Assembly (NCBI GenBank): GCA_003024985.2
Contig: PXIH01S0041881.1
Source of the DNA: Euperipatoides rowelli
Lineage: Eukaryota; Onychophora; Udeonychophora; Euonychophora; Peripatopsidae
DNA: 10,240 nucleotides
Direction: 5' to 3' (one strand)
Positions 1 through 6,885 of this stretch are shown piece by piece. Under the pieces are notes generated by a model that was not told the DNA's origin, searched no databases, and worked only from the letters and a program-made list of their open reading frames with translations. Within the stretch, counting starts at the first letter, position 1. Every line of letters begins with the position of its first letter. A program made the translations under genes and the position numbers.

Positions 1-360
1 TTAGCATTCCCATTATTTCCTATGGAAAATTGATGTTTGATTTGCATGTTTTGATTTACATACGGATTTCCAAAAACACAACCCCCAGTGTAGATCAAGA
101 ATTACTGCAACTGTGCTGGGTCAATTTTCAATGATAACTGCATTTCATTGTTTTATATTTAAAAAAAAAGCACCCTAAAACAATTTAGATTGAGGAGCAT
201 TATAGTCTAGCTGAAAAATTAATAAATAGTGGCGGTAAACATTTTATGATGGTGGTGGGATAAGTAGTATAAGCAAGACTTATCAATGCATTAAATATGT
301 TATATTTTATATACATAGTTTTATTCTATAAATATTTTTTTTTTCTTTATTTCTTTCCAG

Positions 361-465
361 GTCATGCCATTTTTCCTCAAGTTATGTAATATGCCTTATT
401 TTCTGGCTACATTTTATTTCCCATTTCATGAAGAAAATTGGTTGTTACGCGTTTGGTTGTTTTAG
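361..465 (+). CDS. possible 3'-terminal exon, unrecognised product
   Basis: A strong splice-acceptor pattern (T-rich tract with interspersed C ending in TTTCCAG at 360) is followed directly by 34 open codons that end in TAG at 463-465. The reading frame starts V-M-P-F-F-L-K-L and is hydrophobic and aromatic, with a more polar HEENW stretch near the end. An AATAAA polyadenylation-type hexamer lies at 505-510, about 40 bases after the stop, as expected for a last exon. I do not recognise the protein. The upstream exon, if any, is outside the window or not identifiable. A 34-codon open frame next to an acceptor-like T tract can arise by chance in DNA this AT-rich, so this is a weak call. Confidence 0.2.
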   Translation, partial: VMPFFLKLCNMPYFLATFYFPFHEENWLLRVWLF

Positions 466-1190
466 TCTTCAGATGGAAGGTTTCAGGAGTATAGATAATG
501 CTGAAATAAATTGTAAGAAATTTTGATTTATAAATTTGTTTGCTTCACCTTAGAAATTGTTGAAAGACTTTCCTTTAGAAAATAAAATAAAACTTGACAA
601 CATAACTAACAAGTCAAGTCATTGTGTGTTACTGTATATATGAAAGATTGATTTCTATTTTCTATTTAAACTTTCAAAGTTAAAGATGATCCATCCACAC
701 AGTTAAATTCTAAATGTTTAAAAGTGATGAATGTTTTTTTTTTCTTTCCTCCTTTTAAACTTGAAAAGCTAAATTATACTATAAAAATAACATTGGTACA
801 GTAAGCTTAATAAAATCAGTCAAGTATAACATTTCAAGGAGTAACTGTGGTTATTTTTTTTTAAATTTAAAACATTTAGGTTATTAATTTGCTTTACTTT
901 AAAAATGATGGTGTAAAGTCATTAAAATGAGAAAATTTCACTGTAGCCAACTTTGATCTTATATCATCCATAACTGTAACTAAGTCGGTCACATTCTTCA
1001 ACAGAAAATTGAAAAAAAAAAAATTCTAGATTACCCGTTTTGAAACAAAGTGGCAAAACTTGCTATACAGTAATTAAAAGAAGAAAAAAAATGAAAGAAA
1101 AATGGAAAGAAAATATGAAGTGAAATATTTTATAGTACAGTAATCAGTAATAATAAAATTGATAGTAGTAATACCGTAGTAATACAATAA
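466..1190. other. AT-rich non-coding stretch
   Basis: No reading frame or recognisable element was found here. It holds homopolymer A and T runs, an A/G-rich tract at about 1077-1121, and AATAAA-like words near 505 and 577. It is best read as 3' flanking or intergenic DNA. Confidence 0.4.
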
Positions 1191-1341
1191 GAAAATTTGT
1201 CCAAAAAAAATTAACTCACCTAAACTGAAAATTGAACCGGGTCTCCTGTATTAAGGGGATTTGTTATAACCACTAAGAATGCAGAAAACCCGGGTTCAAT
1301 TCCTGGTTCAGGTAACTGAATTTTTTTCTGACAAAATTTTC
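1191..1341. mobile_element. palindromic element with tRNA-like arms
   Basis: The left arm (1191-1252) and right arm (1278-1341) are imperfect inverted copies of about 62-64 bp around a 25-bp centre (1253-1277). Both ends are GAAAATTTTGT-like. Each arm carries a tRNA T-arm with a B-box-like sequence. On the plus strand GGTTCAATTCC (1293-1303) sits in a 5-bp stem, CCGGG/CCTGG, with a 7-nt loop. On the minus strand GGTTCAATTTT occupies 1238-1228. The centre read on the minus strand gives TTAGTGGTTATAAC (1276-1263), resembling a Pol III A box, spaced from the minus-strand B box roughly as in a tRNA. The arms most resemble the T-arm of tRNA-Glu-like sequences. It could be a foldback (MITE-like) element or two tRNA-derived SINE heads joined head to head. 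No canonical complete cloverleaf is present, so it is not called as a tRNA gene. Confidence 0.6.
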
Positions 1342-1867
1342 TTTATTTATTTACATTAGCACATAGGTGCCATTTACATGGAGGCCAATGCACCCACACT
1401 CATAATCATATGGGGGCAGAAATATGTCTTGGCCCCCACATGATAAAAAAAATTATAAAACATATTTTACTTAATTTTCCAATAAAAATCACTTTTCAGT
1501 AATTAAATGCAATAAAAATAGCATACCATTACTGAAGATGTTTAGGATAACAATTACAGTTGCAAATAGAAAAAAATATATAGCCTATAAAACGGTATTA
1601 AAAATAAAACTGTAGTCTATTAAAACTTCCAAGTCCAGTTACTTTTTGTTACAAGTCTACACTCAATTTAGCTTTAATAAAATAATTTAGTGGTTTTGCT
1701 TATTTAGGCCTACATTTTAAAATAAATAAGTTAGCAACAGTGAGAATTTAAATCAGATACCAATATTAGAGTCATATGCCAGCTTGTCTTATTTATACAT
1801 AATGTGGATTTTTCAATACAGTTTCAGATAAAGGATTTTATAATTTAGAACTATTTTTAAAAACAAT
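1342..1867 (-). other. putative 3' untranslated tail of retroelement relic
   Basis: Read on the minus strand, this follows the last stop of the ORF1-like relic. It ends in GCTAATGTAAATAAATAAAG (1360-1343 region), which looks like a polyadenylation or short-repeat tail typical of non-LTR retrotransposons, immediately next to the palindromic element. No reverse transcriptase or endonuclease motifs were found in it. Assignment to the same element as the upstream coding relic is an inference from strand, adjacency and the tail. Confidence 0.35.
1405..1444. repeat. hairpin-forming inverted repeat, G/C-rich stem
   Basis: The arms ATCATATGGGGGC (1405-1417) and GCCCCCACATGAT (1432-1444) are complementary at 12 of 13 positions around a 14-nt loop. 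The single mismatch becomes a G-U pair in minus-strand RNA. It lies about 60 bases from the end of the putative retroelement tail, where structured 3' ends are common. Confidence 0.6.
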
Positions 1868-2017
1868 TTAAGAGTCAAAATCATTTCCATCCTCAAACAT
1901 ATCTGTAGCTTCAAGGCCTTTGCAATGAATGATTACAATTTAATTGTCAAAGCATATTTCTGAAATTCTATTATCTGAATCTCTTTCATTATCAATTGGA
2001 AGTATATTTGGATTATC

Positions 2018-2038
2018 AGGTGAATAAAATATTCACCT
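2018..2038. repeat. perfect 9-bp inverted repeat
   Basis: AGGTGAATA and TATTCACCT are perfect inverted copies around AAA. It interrupts the decayed ORF1-like coding relic just before its last open segment. Confidence 0.7.
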
Positions 2039-2220
2039 ATAGGCTTATTGTTGACATTATAGCCTCATTAACCAAATACCCCCAGCCCCCAATTTATAAT
2101 AAATTGAACTGTCCAAATTAGTGGAATAATTTAAATTAGAACTGGAGTTATTATCAAATTCAGTATTAGGTTTTGATACATTATCTAAAGCTAGATTATT
2201 TAAAGCTGATGGCAAATTAA

Positions 2221-2280
2221 AACTAATAAACCTGATTTACTATTAAAATATTATTTAACAGTAAATCAGATTTATTAGTT
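2221..2280. repeat. 60-bp near-perfect palindrome
   Basis: Two 27-bp arms (2221-2247 and 2254-2280) are complementary except at two positions, around a 6-nt loop. Both mismatches (2231 with 2270, and 2242 with 2259) are A-C on the plus strand and would be G-U pairs in minus-strand RNA. The palindrome lies in the decayed minus-strand coding region. One arm reads in frame there (GTNKSDLLLNN), while the inverted copy introduces stops. This fits a snap-back or template-switch duplication after the element decayed. Confidence 0.8.
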
Positions 2281-3162
2281 CCAAGGCTTGAAATATCATT
2301 ACCTTTGAATCCATATTCATAAAAAAAATTATCAGTTTGTGTATTACGGTACTAGTATCTAGATTCACCTTACATTTTCTAGCATCATCAACTCTAAAAG
2401 ATTTATCTTACAATCCAATTCAATTAAATCATTGGAATCTTCATGTTTCATAGCCAAATCCGAAATGAATATCATTGATTTTTTTAATCTACCCAAAAAT
2501 GATTTAATTAAAGTATTTTTAGGCCAGACATCAATATTTGCAATAACAAACCAATAGCTATGATCGAATGAGAGATCATATGAAGAATATTTATTAAATC
2601 TAGATTTAAGTCTAGTTACAATTATTTGTTTATCGAGTTAGAATTTTTCCATTAAGAAACTTTTTATAACTGAAGTATTAAAATGTATATCTAGTCTTGA
2701 CAGAAACAGACACCTATTTTTTTTATTTTGTATTTATCTTTTCATTAGAATTATGCGCATTAAAGTTGTTTTACTTTTTGTCTTAGTAAAATAGTGTGTT
2801 TTAAAATGAGTGTTTATTTTTAGTGTAGTCAGCCTGATAGTTGTTTGTAATTTTAATAGGCATTTTGTCAGCTATAGAAACCACCTTCTGAAATATTATA
2901 TTTAGAAGGATGATCATTTGCAATATTAAAACTCGCATTAGCATTCTCATATAGTATTATTTTGTCATTAATAAAAGTAGATTTTTTATTTTCAGATTAG
3001 AAAATTTAAATGCAGAATCTGTTAAATTTATAACTAAACTCTTTAAAAACATATCGGAGTTCAGGAATTTTAAATCAGATTTGATAGCCTAAATGATAGT
3101 TGTTGATTAAAATGTTTTTCATTAAGTTCAGCTTTAATATAATTAGAGTGACTGCTACCCAT

Positions 3163-3365
3163 TTAAACATTAGTTTTAAAACATTGTTAGTTCTATAGAT
3201 TCTTTATAAATTTGAGCATATACAGTAGCTCAAGTGGCCAGTTTCAGGCCAAGTTATATTTTATTAAATCAATGTTAAACTGTTGTTTTGTATAGTCTAA
3301 TTTATTATATAAAGGACAACAAAAACTGGCGACTAGGATTAAAATATAAAAAAAAAAAAAATTCT
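3163..3365. other. gap between divergent retroelement relics
   Basis: This stretch separates the start of the minus-strand ORF1-like relic from the zinc knuckle of the plus-strand gypsy relic. It might hold decayed gag sequence, but nothing recognisable can be read. It ends in a poly-A run (about 3348-3361). Confidence 0.35.
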
Positions 3366-3410
3366 TGCTATCAATGTAGAAAAAAAGGTCATATTAAAAT
3401 GATATTTTGC
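3366..3410 (+). pseudogene. Gag zinc knuckle (CCHC) remnant
   Basis: The frame reads CYQCRKKGHIKMIFC. This is a C-x2-C-x4-H-C nucleocapsid zinc knuckle, but with five residues between H and the last C instead of the usual four. The frame continues only to a TAG at 3459, while the protease lies in another frame, so a frameshift separates them. In LTR elements this domain binds element RNA. Confidence 0.6.
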
Positions 3411-3433
3411 TTCTTGGATAAATTCAATCCTAA

Positions 3434-3631
3434 ACAAAACATGAAAATGATATGTACATAGCTTCACATTTTCAAAATAAAGAAAATGAAGAATATTTAA
3501 TAAAAAGTAATACTGTATTGCAGTTAATATTACAATTAAAAATAGATACCGTAGTAAAACCGCCATTTGTACCGGACACCGGCACTGCAGTGCTATCATG
3601 CCTAACCATATCTTTAGAAAATACTGACTAA
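3434..3631 (+). pseudogene. retroelement aspartic protease remnant
   Basis: An open stretch between a TAA at 3431 and a TAA at 3629 contains VPDTGTAV, with the catalytic aspartate codon at 3575-3577. A short beta-strand-like lead (LQLKIDTVV) precedes it, as in retropepsins. The flap and the C-terminal conserved block are not visible beyond the stop. It lies about 165 bases after the zinc knuckle, as expected for Gag-Pol order. It is too broken to encode an active enzyme. Confidence 0.6.
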
Positions 3632-3709
3632 ACCATGAGTTATTAAATACTCGTATCATTTTAAGGGTATTTGACCATCTTATAAAACCTAGAGGACTAT
3701 ATTAGGCAG

Positions 3710-3901
3710 ATGCTAAATTTAATAATCAATAAGCTAGAAGACATAGGCTACAGTATATATATAAAAAAAATAACCTTGTTCAAACGGGCTTTGTTCCACT
3801 CTTTAGGATTACAAACGGATCTGCAAAAGGTAACTGTAGAAACTCCAAAAGTAGAAACTTTAAACCAAAAAATAAAAATCATAATCGGATTTTTACAATA
3901 A
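3710..3901 (+). pseudogene. gypsy protease-RT spacer remnant
   Basis: This 63-codon frame lies between the protease and RT blocks and in the same frame as both. Its centre, ALFHSLG followed by KVTVETPK, resembles the segment upstream of Ty3/gypsy RT (LF...LG, then a short strand ending in xPK). The last part (KIKIIIGFLQ) falls in a 55-bp sequence found again at 4844-4898. The ATG at 3710 is incidental. It is part of the decayed polyprotein, not an independent gene. Confidence 0.45.
3847..3901. repeat. 55-bp direct repeat, copy 1
   Basis: This copy matches 4844-4898 at 49 of 55 positions, with a central core (3868-3901) differing at one base in 34. The offset is exactly 997 bases without gaps. 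It contains the word ATCATAATCGGATTTTT and lies in the gypsy pre-RT segment. Confidence 0.85.
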
Positions 3902-3904
3902 AAT

Positions 3905-4390
3905 TTTCATTGTACCAAAATTGATAACTTAAAAAATTATAAGTTTAGAAATTGGGCAGCAATAATCATTCACATTGTCAAAAAAATTGAAATAATAAGA
4001 ATATGCAGAGATTACAAAATTGGATTTAATGCAAATTTACACATAGGCCTTTAATGACATTTTACCCAAACTTGCAGGAGGTAAATATTTTCAAAATTAG
4101 ATTTAGCCCAAACCTACCAGTAGATGAGGGTAGATGAACAATCTGCAGAATATTTGTCGATTAACACACACAATGGACTGTTTAGTGTCAGTAGGTTCCC
4201 GTTTGGTATAGCATCCACACTAGTGATGTTCCAAGAAATCATGGATAAAATCATATCTGGTATACCCAATATAGCATGCTACTTTGATGACATTCTTAAC
4301 TATAAATACAGAAATAAATTATCAAATTCACGATTTAGAAAAAGAGGAATACTGTATGTCTCGGTCTTGAAACATGTGAATTCTTCATAA
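3905..4390 (+). pseudogene. Ty3/gypsy reverse transcriptase remnant
   Basis: The start of RT is read at about 3950-4051: NWAAIIIHIV then IRICRDYKIGFNAN, matching the gypsy W-A-x-P...R-x-C-x-D-Y-K-x-x-x-N block. It stops at 4052. A second block (LAGGKYF, then FSKLDLAQTYQ) follows after frame shifts at 4056-4120, then a single TAG at 4121-4123. The 4124-4390 frame continues directly with YLSINTHNGLF, RFPFGIAS and CYFDDIL, where YFDD (4280-4291) is the catalytic Y-x-D-D box. After this the ORF track frame drifts. A thumb-like CEFFIKK block is in another frame (4375-4395). The ATG at 4124 is internal to the old polyprotein. Confidence 0.85.
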
Positions 4391-4395
4391 AAAAG

Positions 4396-4613
4396 ATTTG
4401 TACCAATTAGAATCTTTATTAGGATTAATAAATTACTACTGTAAATTTATTCCTGATCTTGCATCAAGAACTGCAAATTGAATAGATTATGCAAAAATGT
4501 TAAATGAATTGGGACCCATCCACCTCAAAACAGTTTGAAACAATAAAAAAAAAGTAATTACAACTAATCTACTGACAAACTATGACCCTGCTTTACATAT
4601 ACTCTATGCCTAA
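4396..4613 (+). pseudogene. gypsy RT-RNase H connection remnant
   Basis: LESLLGLINYYCKFIPDLAS (4407-4466) is the hallmark LGL-x-NYY-x-KFIP-x-L block that follows RT in Ty3/gypsy elements. Then WDPSTSKQFETIKK (4510-4551), in a shifted frame, corresponds to the W...F..LK segment. NLLTNYDPALHI (4566-4601) corresponds to the L-x-x-YDP-x-L-x-I strand that leads into RNase H. Stops at 4479, 4555 and 4611 and two frameshifts break it. Confidence 0.8.
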
Positions 4614-4785
4614 AATAATAAAGATTACACCAGAACTTAAAATGTCATTTATTTTTTCTTTCTTCATATCGAACACTAGATTGCCTACAGTAGCTATCTA
4701 CCTCCATTCCTGCAGTAGACTAGCCAAGATCATTTATTCATTCTTGCGTAATCTGAAAATGTTTAAAAAATGCCTTCATAATTGA
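4614..4785 (+). pseudogene. possible RNase H remnant
   Basis: In the frame open from 4582 to 4785, the residues TVAIYLHSCSRLAKIIYSF resemble the gypsy RNase H segment V-A-x...S-R-x-L-x-K-x-x-x-x-Y-S, at the right distance after the YDP block. The catalytic D-A-S motif expected before it is not readable. It may equally be chance, given the surrounding AT bias. Confidence 0.25.
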
Positions 4786-4843
4786 GAGTAAGGAAGTTCC
4801 TAAATAAAAAAATTTAAATTAATTAGTTTTAAAAACTATTGAC

Positions 4844-4898
4844 AAAAATAGAAAGTTTAAAGAGAAAAATAAAAATCATAATCGGATTTTTCCAATAA
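4844..4898. repeat. 55-bp direct repeat, copy 2
   Basis: This is the second copy of the 3847-3901 sequence, located just past the last recognisable gypsy block. Flanking sequence on either side does not continue to match, so this is a short duplication or an isolated piece of a second related element. Confidence 0.85.
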
Positions 4899-5403
4899 GA
4901 TAATTATTTTAAAATAACGTATAAGCTGAAATGCCATGTTCATGTATTTTTTAGTCTAATTATTTATTTTTTATTGATTACAGTCATATACTATAATTAT
5001 AGAAAATTTAAACGATTGAAAAAATACAAATCAGTTACACATTGATTTTTTTTTTTTTTTTATGGAAACTTATTTTGTGGCCACTTTCAGTAGGCCTATG
5101 TCTTAACTTTTATCCCATCTGCACAGAAGATTAATTTACTACCAAAACCACCAATCATGTTTTATTTCGTGGCACATGATTTGATGAATTTTCAGCCTTA
5201 TTTTTTTATTTATAGTAATTTCATCCCAACATAACACCTATTAAGTAATAAATAACTATGCCCCAACCCTAATGATAAGATATAGGATAAACCTGTTGAT
5301 AGTTTTAACCAATTGGAAATGTTGTTTTTTTACTTAAAATTCAAATGGTCGTAAACTTTTGTCAAGGGGAAAAAATAAAAATAAAATGTAAAATATTACA
5401 TAC
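4899..5403. other. AT-rich stretch with poly-T tract
   Basis: No gene or element was recognised. A run of 16 T (5046-5061) could be the poly-A tail of a minus-strand retroposed sequence, but no body could be identified next to it. Confidence 0.35.
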
Positions 5404-5526
5404 TTAAATCATATCTTGTAATTTACTACAATTTTCCAGCAATTCGTCCAGATTTTTCTTTAATATTTCTAATGATAAACTTTCTATAGCTTGACAAGGA
5501 AGTCGATTCCTTGTTGGCAGACAATA
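5404..5526 (-). CDS. unrecognised 40-residue reading frame
   Basis: The minus-strand frame is open from just after a TAA (5529-5527) to a TAA at 5406-5404 and has no ATG start. It reads PTRNRLPCQA, then SLSLEILKKNLDELLENCSK, then LQDMI. The leucine/glutamate/lysine spacing suggests an amphipathic helix, and the composition is more protein-like than its surroundings. It could be a last exon or the end of a decayed transposase, because a pogo-type transposase relic lies about 500 bases upstream on the same strand. I do not recognise the protein, and an AT-rich chance frame is possible. Its 5' portion contains an 8-bp hairpin (5494-5501 with 5507-5514). Confidence 0.25.
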   Translation of the reverse strand, partial: YCLPTRNRLPCQAIESLSLEILKKNLDELLENCSKLQDMI

Positions 5527-5530
5527 TTAA

Positions 5531-5600
5531 AAAAAATGTTATACTAAATATTTAATTTAAAGCATTCTTAGAGTTTGTAAATCAAAAAAAAATAAACTTA
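5531..5600. repeat. 70-bp direct repeat, copy A
   Basis: This copy shares TAAATATTTAAT, AAAGCATTCTT and GAGTTTGT blocks, in order, with 5739-5812. It lacks a 5-bp GCCTA present in copy B. Confidence 0.75.
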
Positions 5601-5738
5601 CCGGTACTACATTTCTTCTTATGGTATTCAATCACACAGAGAAAATCATATTTTTAAAATTAGTTAATATAGACTTAAAAATCTAAAATTACTGCTTTAT
5701 TATGGAGCTCCCAACAAAACTACTGTACCTTTTGTAGT

Positions 5739-5812
5739 AAAAAATGTTATAGCCTACTAAATATTTAATTAAAGCATTCTTGGAGTTTGTATAACAATAA
5801 AAAATAAATTTA
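5739..5812. repeat. 70-bp direct repeat, copy B
   Basis: This copy matches 5531-5600 at roughly 85% with small indels, and starts about 208 bases downstream of it. It carries an extra GCCTA that creates the word TAGCCTACTA, one of the recurrent motifs of this window. The sequence between the copies is not obviously repeated. Confidence 0.75.
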
Positions 5813-6033
5813 GTATACTGTATTTATTATTTATTTAATAGCATGTCTAGTAAATTATAGTAGGCTGTCAAGAACACTGTAATAATTATTGTTCTATCTT
5901 TTTTCATGGAATTGTCAGACACTCGACACATATTCCTCATGTGATTGATTTAAAAAAAAATTAAAACTGGCTAACAAAATCTGAACAAATAATGTAGGCT
6001 AATTAAAAATATATACGTATATAATGCAATGCA
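5813..6033. other. AT-rich spacer
   Basis: Nothing was recognised here. It lies downstream, in the transcriptional sense, of the minus-strand pogo-type relic and may contain its decayed catalytic domain, but no DDE-type motif could be read. Confidence 0.3.
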
Positions 6034-6343
6034 TTAACTTTCGGCATCAATATCTACACTATATTTTAAGTTATCCAACCAATTACTGTATATGCTCAGG
6101 TTTAAATCTTTTAATGAATAAATTTAAATTAAATTAAAGCCTCATAAATTTCTTCACACAAAGTTTTTCTCAGCCGTTTATTTTTTTTGTAATATTCTTT
6201 TCAAATGTCATTATAATCTTATCTCTCTATTTCCATATTGTCCACACAGTTGAGTTTACTAAACTGAATTCTCGGTAAATATCGGCATTTTTCTTCCCAG
6301 TTTCAATTTCTCTAAAGCCCAAGTTAGACGATACAATCTGCAT
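6034..6343 (-). pseudogene. pogo/Tigger-type transposase DNA-binding domain relic
   Basis: The minus-strand frame from 6343 to 6227 reads REIETGKKNADIYREF and then NSTVWTIWK before a TAG. This is the CENP-B/pogo N-terminal helix-turn-helix pattern (E...G...A-x-x-x-x-F-x-x-x-x-STV-x-x-IWK). Past the TAG the same frame continues RDKIIMTFEK, as the family does (N-R-x-K-I). After a shift, EEIYEAL appears near 6155-6135, resembling the xEAL of the second helix domain. A further shift gives SNWLDNLKYS then IDAES (6099-6034), resembling GWL-x-x-F-K-x-R-H...GES of the second HTH (CENPB-type). Family members cut and paste a transposon at TA sites. The DDE catalytic domain and terminal repeats were not found, and several stops and shifts make it inactive. 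Confidence 0.75.
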
Positions 6344-6885
6344 ACAAATTCTTATCGTAAACAAATCATTATATGGCCATTCACTGCATGAACGTGCACA
6401 ATTTCAATGTCAGATGATAAAATAAAAAATGACCGTCATATGTACACCATGTAGTAATTTCACCACACAATGCAACATTCTATTTACAGTACTTTTTTCA
6501 CTTCAAACAAATTTTATTAATCATATGATTTACATTTTTAAAATACAATAACTTAATCATATAATTAAAAAGAAAATAATAAAGCCAAATGAATTTAAAA
6601 TTTATTTATAGTATTTAAGTCAATTTTAAAATGTTTAAGTAAGGAGAATGTTTTTATACGTGTAAAAAATATCAAATTAATTCCTCAAAAATAGATAGAA
6701 GTTTTGAAACTTAAATTTAATGTAAATTTATTAAAATAGATTTAAATGTCATATAGGCTAGTGAGTAGTGACTATTAATAAATTCCATAACTTTTTATTT
6801 ATTTACTTTTTATTCTGTTTAAAGTGATGCACAGAAAAGTAGCCGTCAATAAGTTCTATATCAGCTTTTATAAAAGATATTTTAG
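6344..6885. other. AT-rich stretch, no gene seen
   Basis: The part next to the transposase relic (to about 6480) has a less extreme base composition and may be the 5' part of that transposon, but no terminal repeat was found. The rest is AT-rich with no recognisable feature. Confidence 0.3.

Larger units (their letters stand above)
1868..3162 (-). pseudogene. decayed retroelement ORF1-like protein
   Basis: Long open stretches run down the minus strand, separated by stops and frameshifts: 3162-3070 (starting MGSSHSNYIK), 3088-2957, 2996-2868, 2733-2365 with one internal TAA at 2638-2640, about 2222-2060, and about 2034-1868 with one TAA at 1940-1942. The 2733-2365 segment reads SRLDIHFNTS, then TRLKSRFNKYSSYDLSF, then DVWPKNTLIKSFLGRL. 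That pattern (SRL, K-x-K, YSSF-like, WP-x-G/N-x-L-x-x-x-F-x-x-L) matches, from my knowledge of the family, the C-terminal domain of ORF1 proteins of invertebrate non-LTR retrotransposons. The downstream part is N/D/S-rich and ends with ATDMFEDGNDFDS before a TAA at 1868-1870. The N-terminal parts are lysine/leucine-rich and may be a coiled coil. The family assignment is an inference, and the acidic tail is not typical of what I know. Alternatively this is a processed host pseudogene. Confidence 0.5.
3366..4785 (+). mobile_element. Ty3/gypsy-type LTR retrotransposon relic
   Basis: Recognisable Gag-Pol blocks occur in canonical order on the plus strand: zinc knuckle (3366), protease DTG (3575), pre-RT spacer (3710-3901), RT (3905-4390), connection block (4407-4481) and the approach to RNase H (4554-4613, perhaps to 4785). 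Blocks jump among all three frames, so many indels have accumulated. The wording of the blocks (WAA near the RT start, FPFGIAS, YFDD, INYYCKFIP) is characteristic of Ty3/gypsy rather than Copia or BEL. RNase H catalytic residues, integrase, LTRs and primer-binding site were not found. The relic is about 1.4 kb of an element that would normally be 4-6 kb. Confidence 0.85.

Noticed and set aside
1216-1277. Functional minus-strand tRNA gene
   Set aside because: A-box-like and B-box-like parts are present, but no proper acceptor stem, a degraded T-stem and a mispaired anticodon stem; it is better explained as part of the palindromic element.
2221-2280. microRNA precursor
   Set aside because: The hairpin lies in a retroelement relic, its loop is only 6 nt and nothing indicates conservation or expression; an inverted duplication explains it.
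3339-3659. 106-residue minus-strand reading frame
   Set aside because: It is antisense to the gypsy zinc-knuckle and protease blocks, rich in F, I and L as expected from A-rich DNA read backwards, and resembles nothing known.
4582-4785. 67-residue plus-strand frame as an independent gene
   Set aside because: Its ATG lies inside the gypsy connection block, and the only resemblance is to decayed RNase H, so it is treated as part of that relic.
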